Part shown: positions 35,960 through 47,373 of the stretch, in pieces
Numbering within the stretch: position 1 is the first letter of the stretch
Layout of the letters: the number at the start of each line of letters is the position of its first letter
Assembly (NCBI RefSeq): GCF_921293095.1
Contig: NC_060259.1
Coordinates: 23,567,812-23,631,811 of the forward strand
Direction of reading: 5' to 3'
DNA: 64,000 nucleotides
Source of the DNA: Ischnura elegans
Lineage: Eukaryota; Arthropoda; Insecta; Odonata; Coenagrionidae
The notes under the pieces: model-generated
Told to the model about the DNA's origin: nothing
Seen by the model: only the letters and a program-made list of their open reading frames with translations
The model's database searches: none
Translations under genes and position numbers: made by a program

Positions 35960-37490
35960 TTAGGGCGGGGCGACCGGGGCGAATGCCCCGGGCCCCGCGC
36001 TTTGGGGGGCCCCGCGTTCGTGAAAAAAAATTAAAATATACGATAGTTTGAAAACGCAATTTCAACTATTACTGTATTGTTAAGTCCGTGCAAGACAAAA
36101 AATAATATTATGAAAAAGGAATAATAATGCAGTAATTTAAAGTAAAAAGCGCGCTTTTTATGTTTATCTTACGTTATAATTTTATGAATTAATATAATTA
36201 TAAATTTAATTTGTATTGGATTGGAGCACAATGCTTGGAATCCTAAAGGAAATTGGGGATCTTTATAATGACAGAAGAATCATCCACAGCTTATACAAAA
36301 ACCAAGTAGCCGTGATAAAATCAGGGCCCAGCTGTGAAGAAGCAAGAATTAAGAAAGGAGTGCGACAAGGCTGTACATTGTCACCCGTAATTTTCAACGT
36401 TTACATTGAAAAAGCCATTAATGAAATCAAAGAAAAGGCATTGGGAGTGAATATCCATGGAGAAAAAATAAGCATGCTAAGATTTGCCGATGACATAGCC
36501 GTTATAGCAGAAACAGAGAAGGATTTGAAAAATATTCTGATTAATATGGGTAGGGTAATGAGTAGATATCAACTGAAAATAAGCACGAAGAAAACCAAGA
36601 TCTTAGTATGCAGCAGAAGAGAAGAAGTCAAGACCAACATTAAAATAGGGAGGCAAAAACTGATAGAAGTGAATGAATTCTGTTATTTGGGAAGCAAGAT
36701 AACTAGTGACGGGAGAAGCAAGAAAGAAATTATCAGCAGAATAGCCCAGGCGAAGAGAGCATTCCACCAAAAGAGAGACATGCTTACAGCGGGAAACTTA
36801 AATATGGATGTAAAGAAACAATTTATAAGAACCTACATCTGGAGTATGCTCCTATACGGAAGTGAGGCATGGACAATGACCGCAGCGGAGAAAGCAAGGA
36901 TAGAGGCCTTTGAAATGTGGTGCTACAGAAGAATGATGAAAATCAAATGAATCGACCGAGTCAGTAACGAGGAAGTCCTAAGAAGGGTAGGAGAGAAGAG
37001 AAGCCTCATGAAAACCTTAATAAGAAGACGGAACGACCTTATAGGCCACATCTTGAGACATGATGGCCTGATGAAGACAATCGTCGAAGGACAGGTGGAA
37101 GGCAAGAATGGAAAAGGAAGACCTCGAACAAAATATATGGAACAAGTAAAGAGAGATGTGAAAGAGAAGAAATACGTAGGAGTGAAAAGATTAGCTGATA
37201 GGAGAACTGAGTGGAGAGCTGCGTCAAACCAATCCTAGGATTGTTGACCAGTGATGATGATATATGTACTATATTGAACTCAAAGGCGTGATGGTATCAT
37301 AGCGGCGTAATTACGAAGTCTGAATTTGGGAGGGGAACACATACTTAGCCAGAGAGTGGTAGGGATTCAAAATGCTCGAGTTTGTAGATGGGGTATAGAG
37401 TTTAATATTTTAAGTGAAGGGCCCCGCACTGAAGGTTCGCCCCTAGCCCCGCACCTGCTAGCGCCGTCACTGCCGCACGCGACATGGTTC
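35960..37490. mobile_element. GC-rich repeat interrupted by an RTE LINE
   Basis: 35962-36020 is extremely GC-rich (GGGCGGGGCGACCGGGGCGA, then CCCCGGGCCCCGCG). 37415-37490 contains the inverted counterpart (GGGCCCCGCAC, TTCGCCCCTAGCCCCGCAC), ending ...CACTG. The RTE copy at 36212-37262 lies between. This looks like a hAT-type MITE (CAGTG end) that received a LINE insertion; the left end is not exactly defined. Confidence 0.5.
36212..37262 (+). pseudogene. RTE-type LINE with FADD motif, one nonsense change
   Basis: Coding begins at DWSTMLGILKEIGDLYND, inside the RT. It keeps IKKGVRQGCTLSPVIFNVYI and the catalytic SMLRFADDIAVIAETEK. A TGA (36948-36950) replaces the Trp codon kept in the 17386 copy (KIK-W-IDRVSN). 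It continues EEVLRRVGEKRSLMKTL, HILRHDGLMKTIVEGQVEGK and ends RAASNQS. The same 3' phrase (GCGTCAAACCAATC, then GGATTGTTGAC and a GATGATGA tail) ends the 17386 copy, so both are one family. The 5' truncation and the stop make it inactive. Confidence 0.88.
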
Positions 37491-37761
37491 TGAGTTTCAT
37501 TATCATAAGTATCGTCGATGTACCTTACCATATTTCTGTGTCGTGAAGCTAAAGTACTAAATGCGTTCTATGCCTTACTCTAAAACTATGAGTTAAAGTA
37601 AGCCAAAAATCGGTGCTCTACGACAGTCATGAGAATAAGTACATGAAAATATAATTAAAAACACTTTTCTGGCAAAGTAAAGAAATTTGTAGTGCGCGGA
37701 AATCGTTCAGATTTATTTCACTTAAAGCTGTTTTGCGGTGTTTCCTTTGCGTAATTATTAA

Positions 37762-38304
37762 TTCACGAGCAAATTTAAATGAAAATCTGAGATTTTTGAA
37801 GGGCTAATCGTTTAATTATGGTGGAATCACCAGTAAAGGATTTCGTAGCGGATGGAACGCGGTCTACATTTAGCCAAAGATAGACGTATAACGCTGTATG
37901 AGACAAGAAGCTAACAAAACGAAAATAGCATCGCCGGCAGCTACAGAAAAGTTGTAAGCTCAAAGGCCCTCGCATTTACAGGCTTATTTTTTCAGCGCAA
38001 AAGAGAGGAACACGGCCCCCATAAGTAAATACTACTTACCGGGAACTGGCTGGCCACCATCTAGTTATCACATATCAACTCAGACTAAGACCCCTTTTCA
38101 AGAGATCCGTATCAAATTTATCGAGAGTATCAAATTTCTCCTCGGAGTTCTCGCGGGCGAAGTTGGGAGAGGAGTCACTTTTTGTCCCCCCCCCCCCCTT
38201 TCACTCCCTCAAGGCGCTTCGGCTTCTGTCTCCACGCCCTGGCGTTGCGACTAGAGGGTCTCGTGATCCGTCAATTTGGGAAATTCAAACTCTAGGGCAC
38301 CCCC
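37762..38304. mobile_element. TTAA MITE, unit 1 of a head-to-tail pair
   Basis: Bounded by TTAA at 37758-37761 and 38305-38308. Its right end CTAGGGCACCCCC matches the terminus of the 4.07-kb TTAA transposon. Its body (37975-38304) is homologous to the inverted 28287-28620 segment and to unit 2. It lacks the tRNA-like insert of unit 2. Non-coding. Confidence 0.75.
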
Positions 38305-38308
38305 TTAA

Positions 38309-38855
38309 TACACGGGCAAATTTCGATGAAAATTTGAGATTAGTGAAGGGCTAATCGTTTAATTATGGCCATTTTATGTTGAGTATTCAAAAAGTTAAAC
38401 AATTATTTACACGAACAACCAACCCCTGGATAAGGGAAGCCTACCCAGGCGGGACTCGAACCCGCGATTTCTTGTTTGGAAGGTATGTTGACGACATGCC
38501 TGTTTACGTAATGAAGCTATCATCGCCAACAATTTCGGAAAAGGTGTAAACTCAAAAGGACCTCCGCATACACAGGCATATTTTTTCAGCGCATGAGAGA
38601 GGAACCAGAAGTTGGCTTTTACTATTTTTAATTGACTCGCCGCCACTTAGGCGTCACATATCACCTCCGACTGCGACCCTTGTTCCAACGACCCGTATCA
38701 AGTTTATCCTGAGCATCAAATATCTCCTAGGAGTCCTCGCGGGTGAAGTTGGGAGGGGAGTTGCCCTCCCCCCCCCCTTTCTCTCCCTCGCGGCGCTGCG
38801 GCCAGAGGCCTTCGTGAGCCGTTAAAATGGGAAATTCAAACGCTAGGGTGCCCCC
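38309..38855. mobile_element. TTAA MITE, unit 2 of a head-to-tail pair
   Basis: Follows unit 1 directly across a single shared TTAA and ends GCTAGGGTGCCCCC|TTAA (38856-38859). 38375-38855 is the inverted relative of 28287-28843, including the tRNA-like segment with box B complement GGGACTCGAACCCGCG (38451-38466). The left part (38309-38370) matches the left part of unit 1. Confidence 0.75.
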
Positions 38856-38859
38856 TTAA

Positions 38860-39590
38860 CGGGGCAACCACCTTTCACCTTAAGCCAAAAATTTGTAGGT
38901 TTCCGATGGCGGACTTATAAAATTTTGCGACCCAATGAACGATGCGTGGCGACAGTGGCAAAGCCAGTAACTTCGTTCGGGGAGGTGGGGGGGGGCTCCA
39001 AAACCAGGGGGGGAAATTTTTGAAAAACCGGGCACTTCGTAATGAGTTTTAAACTGATTTCAACACTTTTCATAATCGAAAAAAATTAATTTGTTAAAGA
39101 AACATTTTGCAAGTTCATGATTCCTAAATATTTTGTTTTCTTTTATGAAGGACAATGATTGTGTTTTTTATATTTCGGGGGGCGTCAGGACCCCCCATAC
39201 CCCTACTGCCTAGCGACTATGCCAACTATATCTGTATATTGTCTATTTTCATCTATTGTCAAGATGTGCAGTTGACGAAGGGCAATTTTGGATGCATCTC
39301 CGAAAGTGTCTTTTAAAATGCGATTCATGAGCTATGGAAGCGATTCGACATTTGATAAAGGGATAATTTTTTTGGTTATAAGAATGCTTATTACCATGCT
39401 CTCATGCAACCATTACGAGGAACTATTGAGCAAACAAATTGTAGACTGCATCAGTTGTGGACAGTGAATCTTACTGCAAAAGATGTACTGGCAACTCCTG
39501 ATTCCAAGACAAGAAGAGGAAAAGATCATGCCACATGGCAATATCGGAAAGAGCATGCAATATTTCATCATCAATGCTTTTTAATCTTAA
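38860..39590. other. Unassigned; G-rich repeat debris
   Basis: 38985-39010 and 39170-39200 have G- and C-runs with partly inverted words (GGGGGGG...CCCCCC), suggesting an old MITE starting near CAGTGGCAAAGCC (38955). The termini do not match well enough to define it. Confidence 0.35.
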
Positions 39591-39690
39591 CCCTTTTGTG
39601 CTGGCATAGATAGGCAAAGATATAGCTGGCATCAATTTTTCAACGCACACAACCGGATGCCAGCTATAGCTGGCATGTGGAATGGAAGTG
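39591..39690 (+). mobile_element. piggyBac-like MITE end at a TTAA
   Basis: TTAA|CCCTTTTGTGCTGGCA begins at 39587, with GATGCCAGCTATAGCTGGCAT (an internal short palindrome) near 39656. It resembles the CCCTTTCACTGCTG terminus of the 8190 MITE. No matching right end was found. Confidence 0.4.
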
Positions 39691-40676
39691 ACCAGTGAGT
39701 GTCACCAGCAAGTGTCATAGATGCATTCAGACCCTGCAAGAGACCCAGGTTAGCAAGACCTTAGGGCCAATCCTCAGAAATTAAGCCTGACCCTCATTTA
39801 AGATCCTCCTCGCTGCAGGAATGTGTTGTGAAGTTGTTATACTGTCAATGATTTTTGCCCAGTAGCATTTTGTTGCACAATCCAACTTTTTGTACTTTGA
39901 AATGAATTCTTTATTTCTTTCAGTGTGTAAGCAATTGTTTATCAAAATTATAGCGTTACTAATAACAGACTTATGGATTAAGAGTCTTAGTACCTTGTGT
40001 TCACTAACTTGGTCATTGTCATTGCTAGAAATACATTTAAAAATCCACAATGTTTAAAACAATTTTAGTTATTCTTATAGAAGAGTAAATTAATGAAACT
40101 CAAAAGCAATATTGAATTTTTTAAATATGTACTGGCAACACAATAAGTTGACAGAGGACACATGCTAAGATAGGGTTAGAGGGTCGAGTACAGTGGCCAG
40201 GGTAAGGGGTGGTTGAGTTGGGTCCCAAATCGAAGGGACGAGAATACTAGGGTAACTCATCCCCAAAAAAGCTCCTTACAGAGAAGTTAAAAATATTCTT
40301 AGGCTAATCATAGCACCGAAAACGTTTTCCTTCTGTAGGCACCAGCAGGAAAAAGTTGCAATTGTAAAAGCTGCAGTAAAGGATGGATAAAATGGTAGAG
40401 GCTACAATAGACAAGCAAGGAGCAATTAGAGGACTTAAAAGTACAATACTTTCACTAATTCCAAGCCAACAACATCAATACCAATGGTCCAATGGTCATC
40501 TACATAAGGACAAAGCAGATAAAATAACAAGTTTGTTTTACGAATTTCAAAGAAGTGCCACCATCAATGGATGGTTGAATAGATTACCAAGTCAAAGAAG
40601 CATTTTTATGCCAACAGATAACAGGTGAATCCCAAGTTGTACATCAACTATGTACTCCATAAAAATTGGATCAATA
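39691..40676. other. Unassigned; two unrecognised frames
   Basis: A minus frame (40050-39781, with LRLLIHKSVISNAIILINNC) and a plus frame (40383-40628, with MVEATIDKQGAIRGLKSTIL) have no recognised domain. The plus frame lies near a plausible acceptor (CTTCTGTAG, 40331-40339). Element-derived coding is possible. Confidence 0.3.
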
Positions 40677-41337
40677 GGGTGGTTTCCTATTATTTTTTTA
40701 TTGCTTTAATCGAAAGATTATTACTCCTGGAGTACGTATTTCACGCTTTTAGATTTTTAAATGACAACATCCATTTTTCGCGATTAAATGAAAAGTGAAA
40801 ATTTTCAAGCGCGCGAAAACGCGACGCTCAAGTATGAATGCCGGGAAATATCTCCGTACGTCGTATTTCTGGTTCCCCCTCCCACCCGGTGTGGTGACCT
40901 TGAGGCGAGACTTAGCGCTGATACGTCGCAGGATGCTAGCGGATAGCCGAGTACCTTGCTGGATGGTAGCGCTTGGCTTAAAAAAGGTTTATTAATACCT
41001 TATCAAACGAGGAAAACTTTCCGACCTTAGCCAGTTTCAATAAGTGTTTATTAAGACATGTTTCCCTGAGCTCTGTGCCTCATGCATGCATTGGTAACCT
41101 CAGACGATGTATAACTCCTATCCTCTCGTGTAGAAACTAGGTCCCTGTGACGTCATGCGGAGTGGAATCGTATGGGCGCCAATCTGGCCTTTTTCAAATG
41201 AGGATAAAATTTGACCCTTGCCATTCGTCTAAACCGGTATTTCAAAAACCAAACAATTTGTGTATTATGAATACACTAATGGTGGGTAACGAATCGCAAT
41301 CAATGCCTTTGGTTTTCTTTGATGAACGAAACTACCC
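40677..41337. mobile_element. MITE with GGGTGGTTTCC ends, TA target
   Basis: The left end TA|GGGTGGTTTCCT and right end (complement GGGTAGTTTCGT)|TA are inverted repeats with two mismatches. The 661-bp interior has no recognisable coding. The TA flanks suit a Tc1/mariner-type target, though the terminal words do not identify the family. Confidence 0.6.
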
Positions 41338-43447
41338 TATTCACAGAAACATGTAGAATACACACCCAGACACGTCCGCATTATCTCACAGCCCTTCCAA
41401 AATTTTTATTTGGTACAACCTTGCATAAAATCTCCAAATAATTTTCTAGCCAAAGCAATGTGAATGACAAAAAATAAAACTTATTCATCACTGACATCAC
41501 TGGTAGAGTTCAGCCCCCAAAAAACGTTTTGTTCATAGCCACAGCCAGTGGCGGCTGGTGGTAATTTATCTAGGGTGTGCATTAGAGCAGATATATGATG
41601 ATTTAATTATATTATGTTAATCCTAATCCATGAGCGTCATATTTCGTCGTAATAGAATACATAGCAAGCAAAACATATCACTGGTACACTCTACCCTTAA
41701 AATTGCATGAACAGAAATAATATTAGCATGTATGAAAATAATTATTCTCAACACACTTTTACAAGTGACGGTAGTTGAAATTCATTCTCTTTTCCTTACA
41801 CCCTATGAGGAAGTAGTGTAGAAAACGGCCATACAGATGGCTCTGTAGACGGACTAGGATCCTGGGCGCAGGTAGTGTAGGTGGGGTGCTTTCCATTCAT
41901 GCGACTCACGCGTCGACTTGTGTCCACTCGCGTCATTTGTTTATGACTCTCCTATTCCTGAGCGTTACCGTTTGTTGACTTGTGTCACAACAGTTGGCGA
42001 CACACACCGAATGGAACACGAAATCCACGACGCAAGTCGACTTGTGTCGACGTGTGTCAATGAATGGAAAGCACCCGTGGCGGCTACACCACTACACTAC
42101 CAGAGTCCTCTGGATGGCAGTTCTCTACACTACTCCCTCATAGGGTCGAGTCGTTCCATACACTTCCACTATGGGAATTGAGACGTCCGCCATTTTAGTT
42201 CTTCCGTCTCTATAGAGTCTTATGGGGGAAAGTGATATAATGCCAGTTTTTTCATAAATACGCGATTCCTGTCGCATTTTCGGTAATTATAAATTATAAT
42301 ATATTCAATCTTGATGTACTGGGAACACTTTACTATCAATTTGTAAATTTTAAATCGTGAAAAATAACAAATAATCGCGCTTCAGTCAAGTTTTGATTAT
42401 TTTCACAGGACGTTTTTCTAGATGTGAAACCCTCATATTTATGTCTGAAACAGGGTAAATTATTTCCAAAACTACTATTACTGCTCCCAGGGCTACTATA
42501 TAGCGTTTTGTTCTCGTCAAAGGAATAATTTCAGATTTTGAAAAGTCCAATATCAGCTGAGAGAGAATTGTTATCTTCAGATCGGAAGAGATTTCGCATG
42601 TAATATCCGAGTAAACTTCCATGAAAACAGCGCAATGGATATTATACGAGGTATTTGAGGACAAGTCTGGTCAATTTTTAGTGCCGACATATCGGAACTA
42701 TTATCCTACCCCAAAATTAGACAAGAAAAACTACAGAAGTCACAAGCTGTCATGCAGTTTATGTACTTTTCACGAGAGTTGCAGATCATAAAAGATATCA
42801 TCAAAGGAGGTATATAAAACAAAAAAATCACATTTTTCCAAAGTATATAATGTACACACACCACAAATGTTACATTTTAAGATTTCCAGAATGATTTAAC
42901 AATTCCATTGGAACTAAGATTATTTACATAACGCAAAATAAAAAATAAATCTTAAGTGCACAAGATGTTACATTTCTATTAAAATGGATTCAAATTAGTA
43001 GGAGAGAATGATGAATAGGTGATAACAGCTGCCACACATCTTGCATTCTTCTCAATGTTGCTATGTTCTTTTGCCACCAATGACATTGACTACTCGAATA
43101 TCTGAACCTGTAATTAAAAAAATAAATAAAATTTCGAGCTTTATTACACCAAAAGCATTTATTCATAAGTAATTTTAATGAACAGCATCTTAGTGATACA
43201 TCAAATTCTTACAATCAATAGTCCTGATAAAGTTCTATAATGTGTAGATGTTTATTAAAAATGCAATCACTTAAGTTTCTATATCATCTTTCATGGTTTG
43301 AGCAATAGGAAATTACTAAACGTGCAATTTCAATTGGCAGACAACTTTCTGGAAATTAATTCTATTACCAAGATGGCAATCTTCCTGTCAGCATACTAAA
43401 TTATAAAAAGGAATAATATGACATTAACATTCCACAACACTGTTACT

Positions 43448-43714
43448 CAGTGGCATAACTATGGGGGGAGGAAGGGAAAGATCCCTCCCCAAAGCCTCAG
43501 ATAAATAAAAAAATTATTTATAATTATTTTATATATTGAACTGCATCGACTAAAAGTTAAATCTTTAGCACCAAAATGATTTCAAATGTATTTCTAGGAA
43601 TGTTATTCTTCAAATTTTCTTGGACTGATTCGTTGTCTGAGGGGGAGGGGGGGGGGGGTTTGCTACCCCAGGCCATCCTATCCTTCCCAAAGCATATTCC
43701 TAGTTACGCCATTG
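43448..43714. mobile_element. hAT-type MITE nested in the 5.8-kb element
   Basis: The left end CAGTGGCATAACTATGG and the right end (complement CAATGGCGTAACTAGG) are inverted repeats with three mismatches. Flanking octamers CTGTTACT and CCATTACT match at 6 of 8. G-runs near the ends are typical of this MITE class. Confidence 0.65.
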
Positions 43715-43934
43715 CCATTACTCCTTCACACAAATATTTCAACATTTATCAGATCATCTAAAATTATTATCAAATTGAATACATACAGTCATATTAAACT
43801 ACTCCATTGCCTAATCTCGACCATCGTATGCTCTCCCCCTTTAAAAAATATTTACATTTCAAAACATTCCAAACAGCGGAATAGGTTGATAGATTTCACA
43901 TTTAACAGGCAATCATAAACGTATCCCATATTTT

Positions 43935-44520
43935 AACCCCAGAATACTGTTCAGCAAAGAATTCATGTCAATAGTGAAGGTACCCCCCAATTAATGACCC
44001 TCATTATAACGATGAACACCATTTACCTATCTCCATCAACACCACCATGGAATGTGTCATATAGTCTCCTCTAGTATTACATCCATTATAATAACATTCA
44101 GACCAGGATTAAGCAGTCAATAGTTATGGAAAAAAATTAACTGTATAAGAGGAATCTCAGAATAGTAGTGAATTAATGCACAGCAAGACCAAACTTGCCT
44201 GTCAAAAGAACCACTAGTAATTATGAAGAACAGATTTCAACCCCAGAAAACTGTTCAGTGAAGTGTTCAAGTCAATGCTCATGGTACCATCCAATCAATG
44301 AGATGAACAACATTTACATTCTCCATTAACACCGTCATGGAATATATATTCCTTTAAGTAAACATATGATGTAGTAATTTGCCAAGAAGGATTAAGTAAT
44401 CCACACTTCTGGAAAGAAACTAACTTAAAAAGAGGAATCTCAGAATTGCAGTGCATTTATGCACAAAAAAACTAAACTTACCCATCAAAAGAAGCATTCT
44501 CAATTATGGGGATAAATTAA
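43935..44520. repeat. Diverged tandem duplication, ~300-bp unit
   Basis: Unit 1 (43935-44238) and unit 2 (44239-44520) begin AACCCCAGAA-ACTGTTCAG and share AGAGGAATCTCAGAAT and the stretch around GCACA-AA-ACTAAACTT. They differ by many substitutions and small indels, so the duplication is old. Non-coding. Confidence 0.7.
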
Positions 44521-44689
44521 GCTAATAGATGCTACTGGAGCCTATCAAAATTATCGTAGATTCAACTTCTCAATATACCAACTCCAGATATATATCAACT
44601 CAAGATAGATAAAAATTAGAATGTATACTATCATAATACAGCAAGTGCTCGTATATGAGGCTGAGTTAAGGACCCTAACAAAGCAGCCT

Positions 44690-45040
44690 TAGAAGAAGTA
44701 AATAACTGTTGGAAATTAAATATTGAGATGGATATATGGTCCATTATTTGACGAAGGGGTTTGGAGAATACTAATAAACATAGAGCAGGAAACTTCATAA
44801 AACAAGATATTGTCACTGTGATCAGAAGTAGGAGAATTGCATGGCTTGGTCATGTAAGAAGAAGTGAGGAGTATGGAGAGGTCAACCAGAGGGAAGGCAC
44901 CCATAAGGAAGACCAAGACTAAGATGCAATGACCCAGTGGTTGAGGACATGGGATGAGTTGGGGAAAAGGTTGACATTATGGAGGACAGAGGAGTCTGAA
45001 AAGACAACTTGTTGGTAAGGCCAAATATCAACTTGGATTT
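44690..45040 (+). pseudogene. LINE C-terminal fragment (RTE-related)
   Basis: Across shifting frames the plus strand gives LRW-YGPLFDEGVWRI, then VIRSRRIAWLGHV, GKAPIRKTKTKM and EAKYQLGF-like words. This is the LINE region LR-IYGP, RRI-WLGHV, GRP, EAK-HLG. All catalytic parts are missing and the frame is broken several times. Confidence 0.5.
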
Positions 45041-46660
45041 GAGTATGGAATCATATTACTTGCAATATTTACCTTGATTAAACATGTTTTATGCTTGAAT
45101 TCCCCCTCTCTAAGAACGACTGTTGCACTTATTTGTAATTTGATTTCAGCATTAATCTCATGAACATAATAACATTTCATACATACTAATTTCCTCTTCA
45201 AAAATAAGGGGGTACTTCGTAACTGGAACTTTAAAACTTGACTGAAGGATTAAAAGCAGTGGCTTCATAGTATGTGGTTTACAATATCATTGATTAAAAA
45301 ATTCAACCATGTTGCAATGACCTATTGCAAATTTTTTTTAACCATATGCTGAAGTAGAAAACTGAAAGTAAGAATTACAACTCTACAGCATGCTTAAAAC
45401 ACTCTGTTGTACTTAAATCATACATTATAGTATGCCTTTATAATGTGTGCTACTGAAAACCAAATGATTCTTTGGTGTTCTATACAACAAATACATGAAC
45501 TAAACAAGAAACCCAAAAATTACATTTAAACATGAATTATCTTCTGTATGTTAATCGATGAAGCCATAATATCTTTGGAAAAGAATGATGCCAAGCTTAA
45601 AATGATAAAAATTCAGCCAACCAGTGATGTATAATAAAAGAAAAGCTTATACTACAATTAAGTTAAGTTCGAACTCAAATAGAACCAATGCGTCTAATAT
45701 TTATATGCCACTTTCATTATGAGATTTTTGGCTTTTACTTGAAGAAATAATAAAAAACTCCTAGTTTTCCATAGCCATATTTTTTAAATAACTCGCAATA
45801 ATTAGGCATGAATAGTACCGTCCTCTTTGATAATCACTGAAGCCATTTCAGAAAAACCTAAATAATTATATATTTCCATATTTTACAATTAGTTACTAAG
45901 CCCGAATACGTACCACAAGTAAATATTCGTCCAAAGATGTTGAAACTTCAAGTACACAGGAGCAGACAGCAGCATAAGCACTGGGCCACGACAAAAGTTC
46001 GGTGTTAATGTATTTTTCCGTTTTAACCAGCCCTAGGAATGTAATCCTCTTCACTGGACTTAAACTGGAATTAAAAATTCGGAATGAGCCAAGGAAAAGA
46101 TTAGTCGCAAAAGCGACTCGTCGAGATTTTAATTGCATCCTAAAATTAAGCATTCACACTACTTCGAAATATAATAGTCATTCTTCTCATAAACTACACA
46201 CAAATAAAGCAATGAAAAGTGGAGTTTCGTTCACTAATATGTATCCAGATGCGCAGATTCTAGTCGAAAACGTAATTTCCTTTATTGATGTAAATGACCG
46301 TAAGATTACTTCATACCGGCATTGACAAAAACAAATATTTTTATTGAATACAAAACTAGCAGCACTAATAGTTATTGTTACACTTTCTGGTACGTAGTAA
46401 AGAACTACATCAATCATCTCTGCAACCCAGACTAAATATTACATTTTAGTCACAAAATTTCACATATTCCATTGATGAATAGAAAACACAGAAGCACAAA
46501 AACACTCGTCAAGAACCTCGCCGGATTATCTAAACCGGAATACGTATTTTTAAAAATTACTACTTATGCACAGTTCAAACCTAATAATTGAAATACGTGG
46601 ATCAACACTATTAAAAATTTAAGGTAATAGTATTAAAGGAACCATTAAGTGTAGAAAAAC
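45041..46660. other. No feature recognised inside the 5.8-kb element
   Basis: AT-rich; two overlapping frames on opposite strands (46002-46325 plus, 46153-45896 minus) have no recognisable domain. The second THAP exon, expected here, could not be identified. Confidence 0.35.
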
Positions 46661-46664
46661 TTAC

Positions 46665-46828
46665 CTCACGTAGGCGGGAAGACGTTGTTTGGTGTCACTT
46701 GTCCCTTCGGCATATTTGAAGCCATTTCGCTCTTCTCTCAGTATTTTGAGGGAAACTAAAATTTTTAAACACGTTCTTGGTGCTAATGGAGCAATTAGGA
46801 GCCGAACTACAACCTATTGTGCCGTATT
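46665..46828 (-). pseudogene. THAP zinc-finger exon of the 5.8-kb element
   Basis: The minus strand reads YGTIGCSSAPNCSISTKNVF, then KNFSFPQNTERRAKWLQICR and, after RDK and one TGA stop, HQTTSSRLRE|GTAAGT. This is the N-terminal two-thirds of a THAP finger: the first Cys pair (GC-SAPNC), FSFP, the ERR-KWL helix with its conserved Trp, and the SRL-VC approach to the C-x2-H pair that should follow in the next exon. The TGA (46695-46697) and the missing exon make it non-functional as it stands. An alternative frame starting with ATG inside (MASNMPKGQVTPNN) stops within 19 codons and is rejected. Confidence 0.65.
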
Positions 46829-47373
46829 TTTACTACAAATAACGGAAAATCTTGCCGAGCAACTGCCAGCCACATTCACTGTCTATATGTAAACAACAAG
46901 TGCAGAGAACAAAGATGGTAGGATGCGACGACTCAACTTTGTAGTGTATTATCAACAATCCAGAGGACTCTGTACACTACCTGCTAGTCAGTCACCAAAA
47001 ACATGCGCGTGCGCATTCGCATGGTTTTGAGTCTGCTCCCATCGCCCCTTTGAACAGCACATACCCCCCCGCTTACCTCGTCCCGCCAGAGCTCCCTCAA
47101 GCGATCGCACAGACCGAAAATGCGCCCGGGATGATGCACGGGATCGCACACTTGTAGAGCGGTGAATTCGAAAAGGAGATAGCTGTAGCGTTCGGAGGCT
47201 CATGTTTCTTGCATATGCAGACAGTACTTTTATCCTTCGCGTTGCAAAGGAATAGTTTTCTTTTATAATTTATTCATCTTTGGGTGTGCACTTGCTAACA
47301 TGCGTATACGCACGCGCCGCCACTGGCCACAGCTAACCTTGCTACTCTGTAGGAAAGATGAAAAAGATTAGCA

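Larger units (their letters stand above)
41546..47325 (-). mobile_element. 5.8-kb element with CAGTGGCGGC ends and 8-bp TSD
   Basis: The left end starts CAGTGGCGGC (41546); the right end is its exact complement GCCGCCACTG (ending 47325). GCCACAGC flanks both sides perfectly (41538-41545, 47326-47333). Subterminal words also match in inverted orientation (CAGAGTCCTCTGGAT near 42104 and in complement near 46960). A THAP exon lies on the minus strand about 500 bp inside the right end, its N-terminus facing that end. 8-bp duplications are shared by hAT and P superfamilies; the THAP exon points to P. No catalytic transposase region was found. The interior holds a tandem duplication, a nested MITE and a LINE fragment. 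Confidence 0.72.

Noticed and set aside
38955-39235. hAT MITE starting CAGTGGCAAAGCC
   Set aside because: The proposed right end does not pair well with the left and the flanking octamers do not match.
43021-43110. Possible terminal exon after TTTTTAATTACAG joining the 46665 exon
   Set aside because: No reading frame gives THAP-like or otherwise recognisable sequence; the acceptor alone is weak evidence.
46671-46727. ATG-led frame MASNMPKGQVTPNN as the first exon of a host gene
   Set aside because: It stops after 19 codons before the donor, whereas another frame of the same exon gives a THAP domain.
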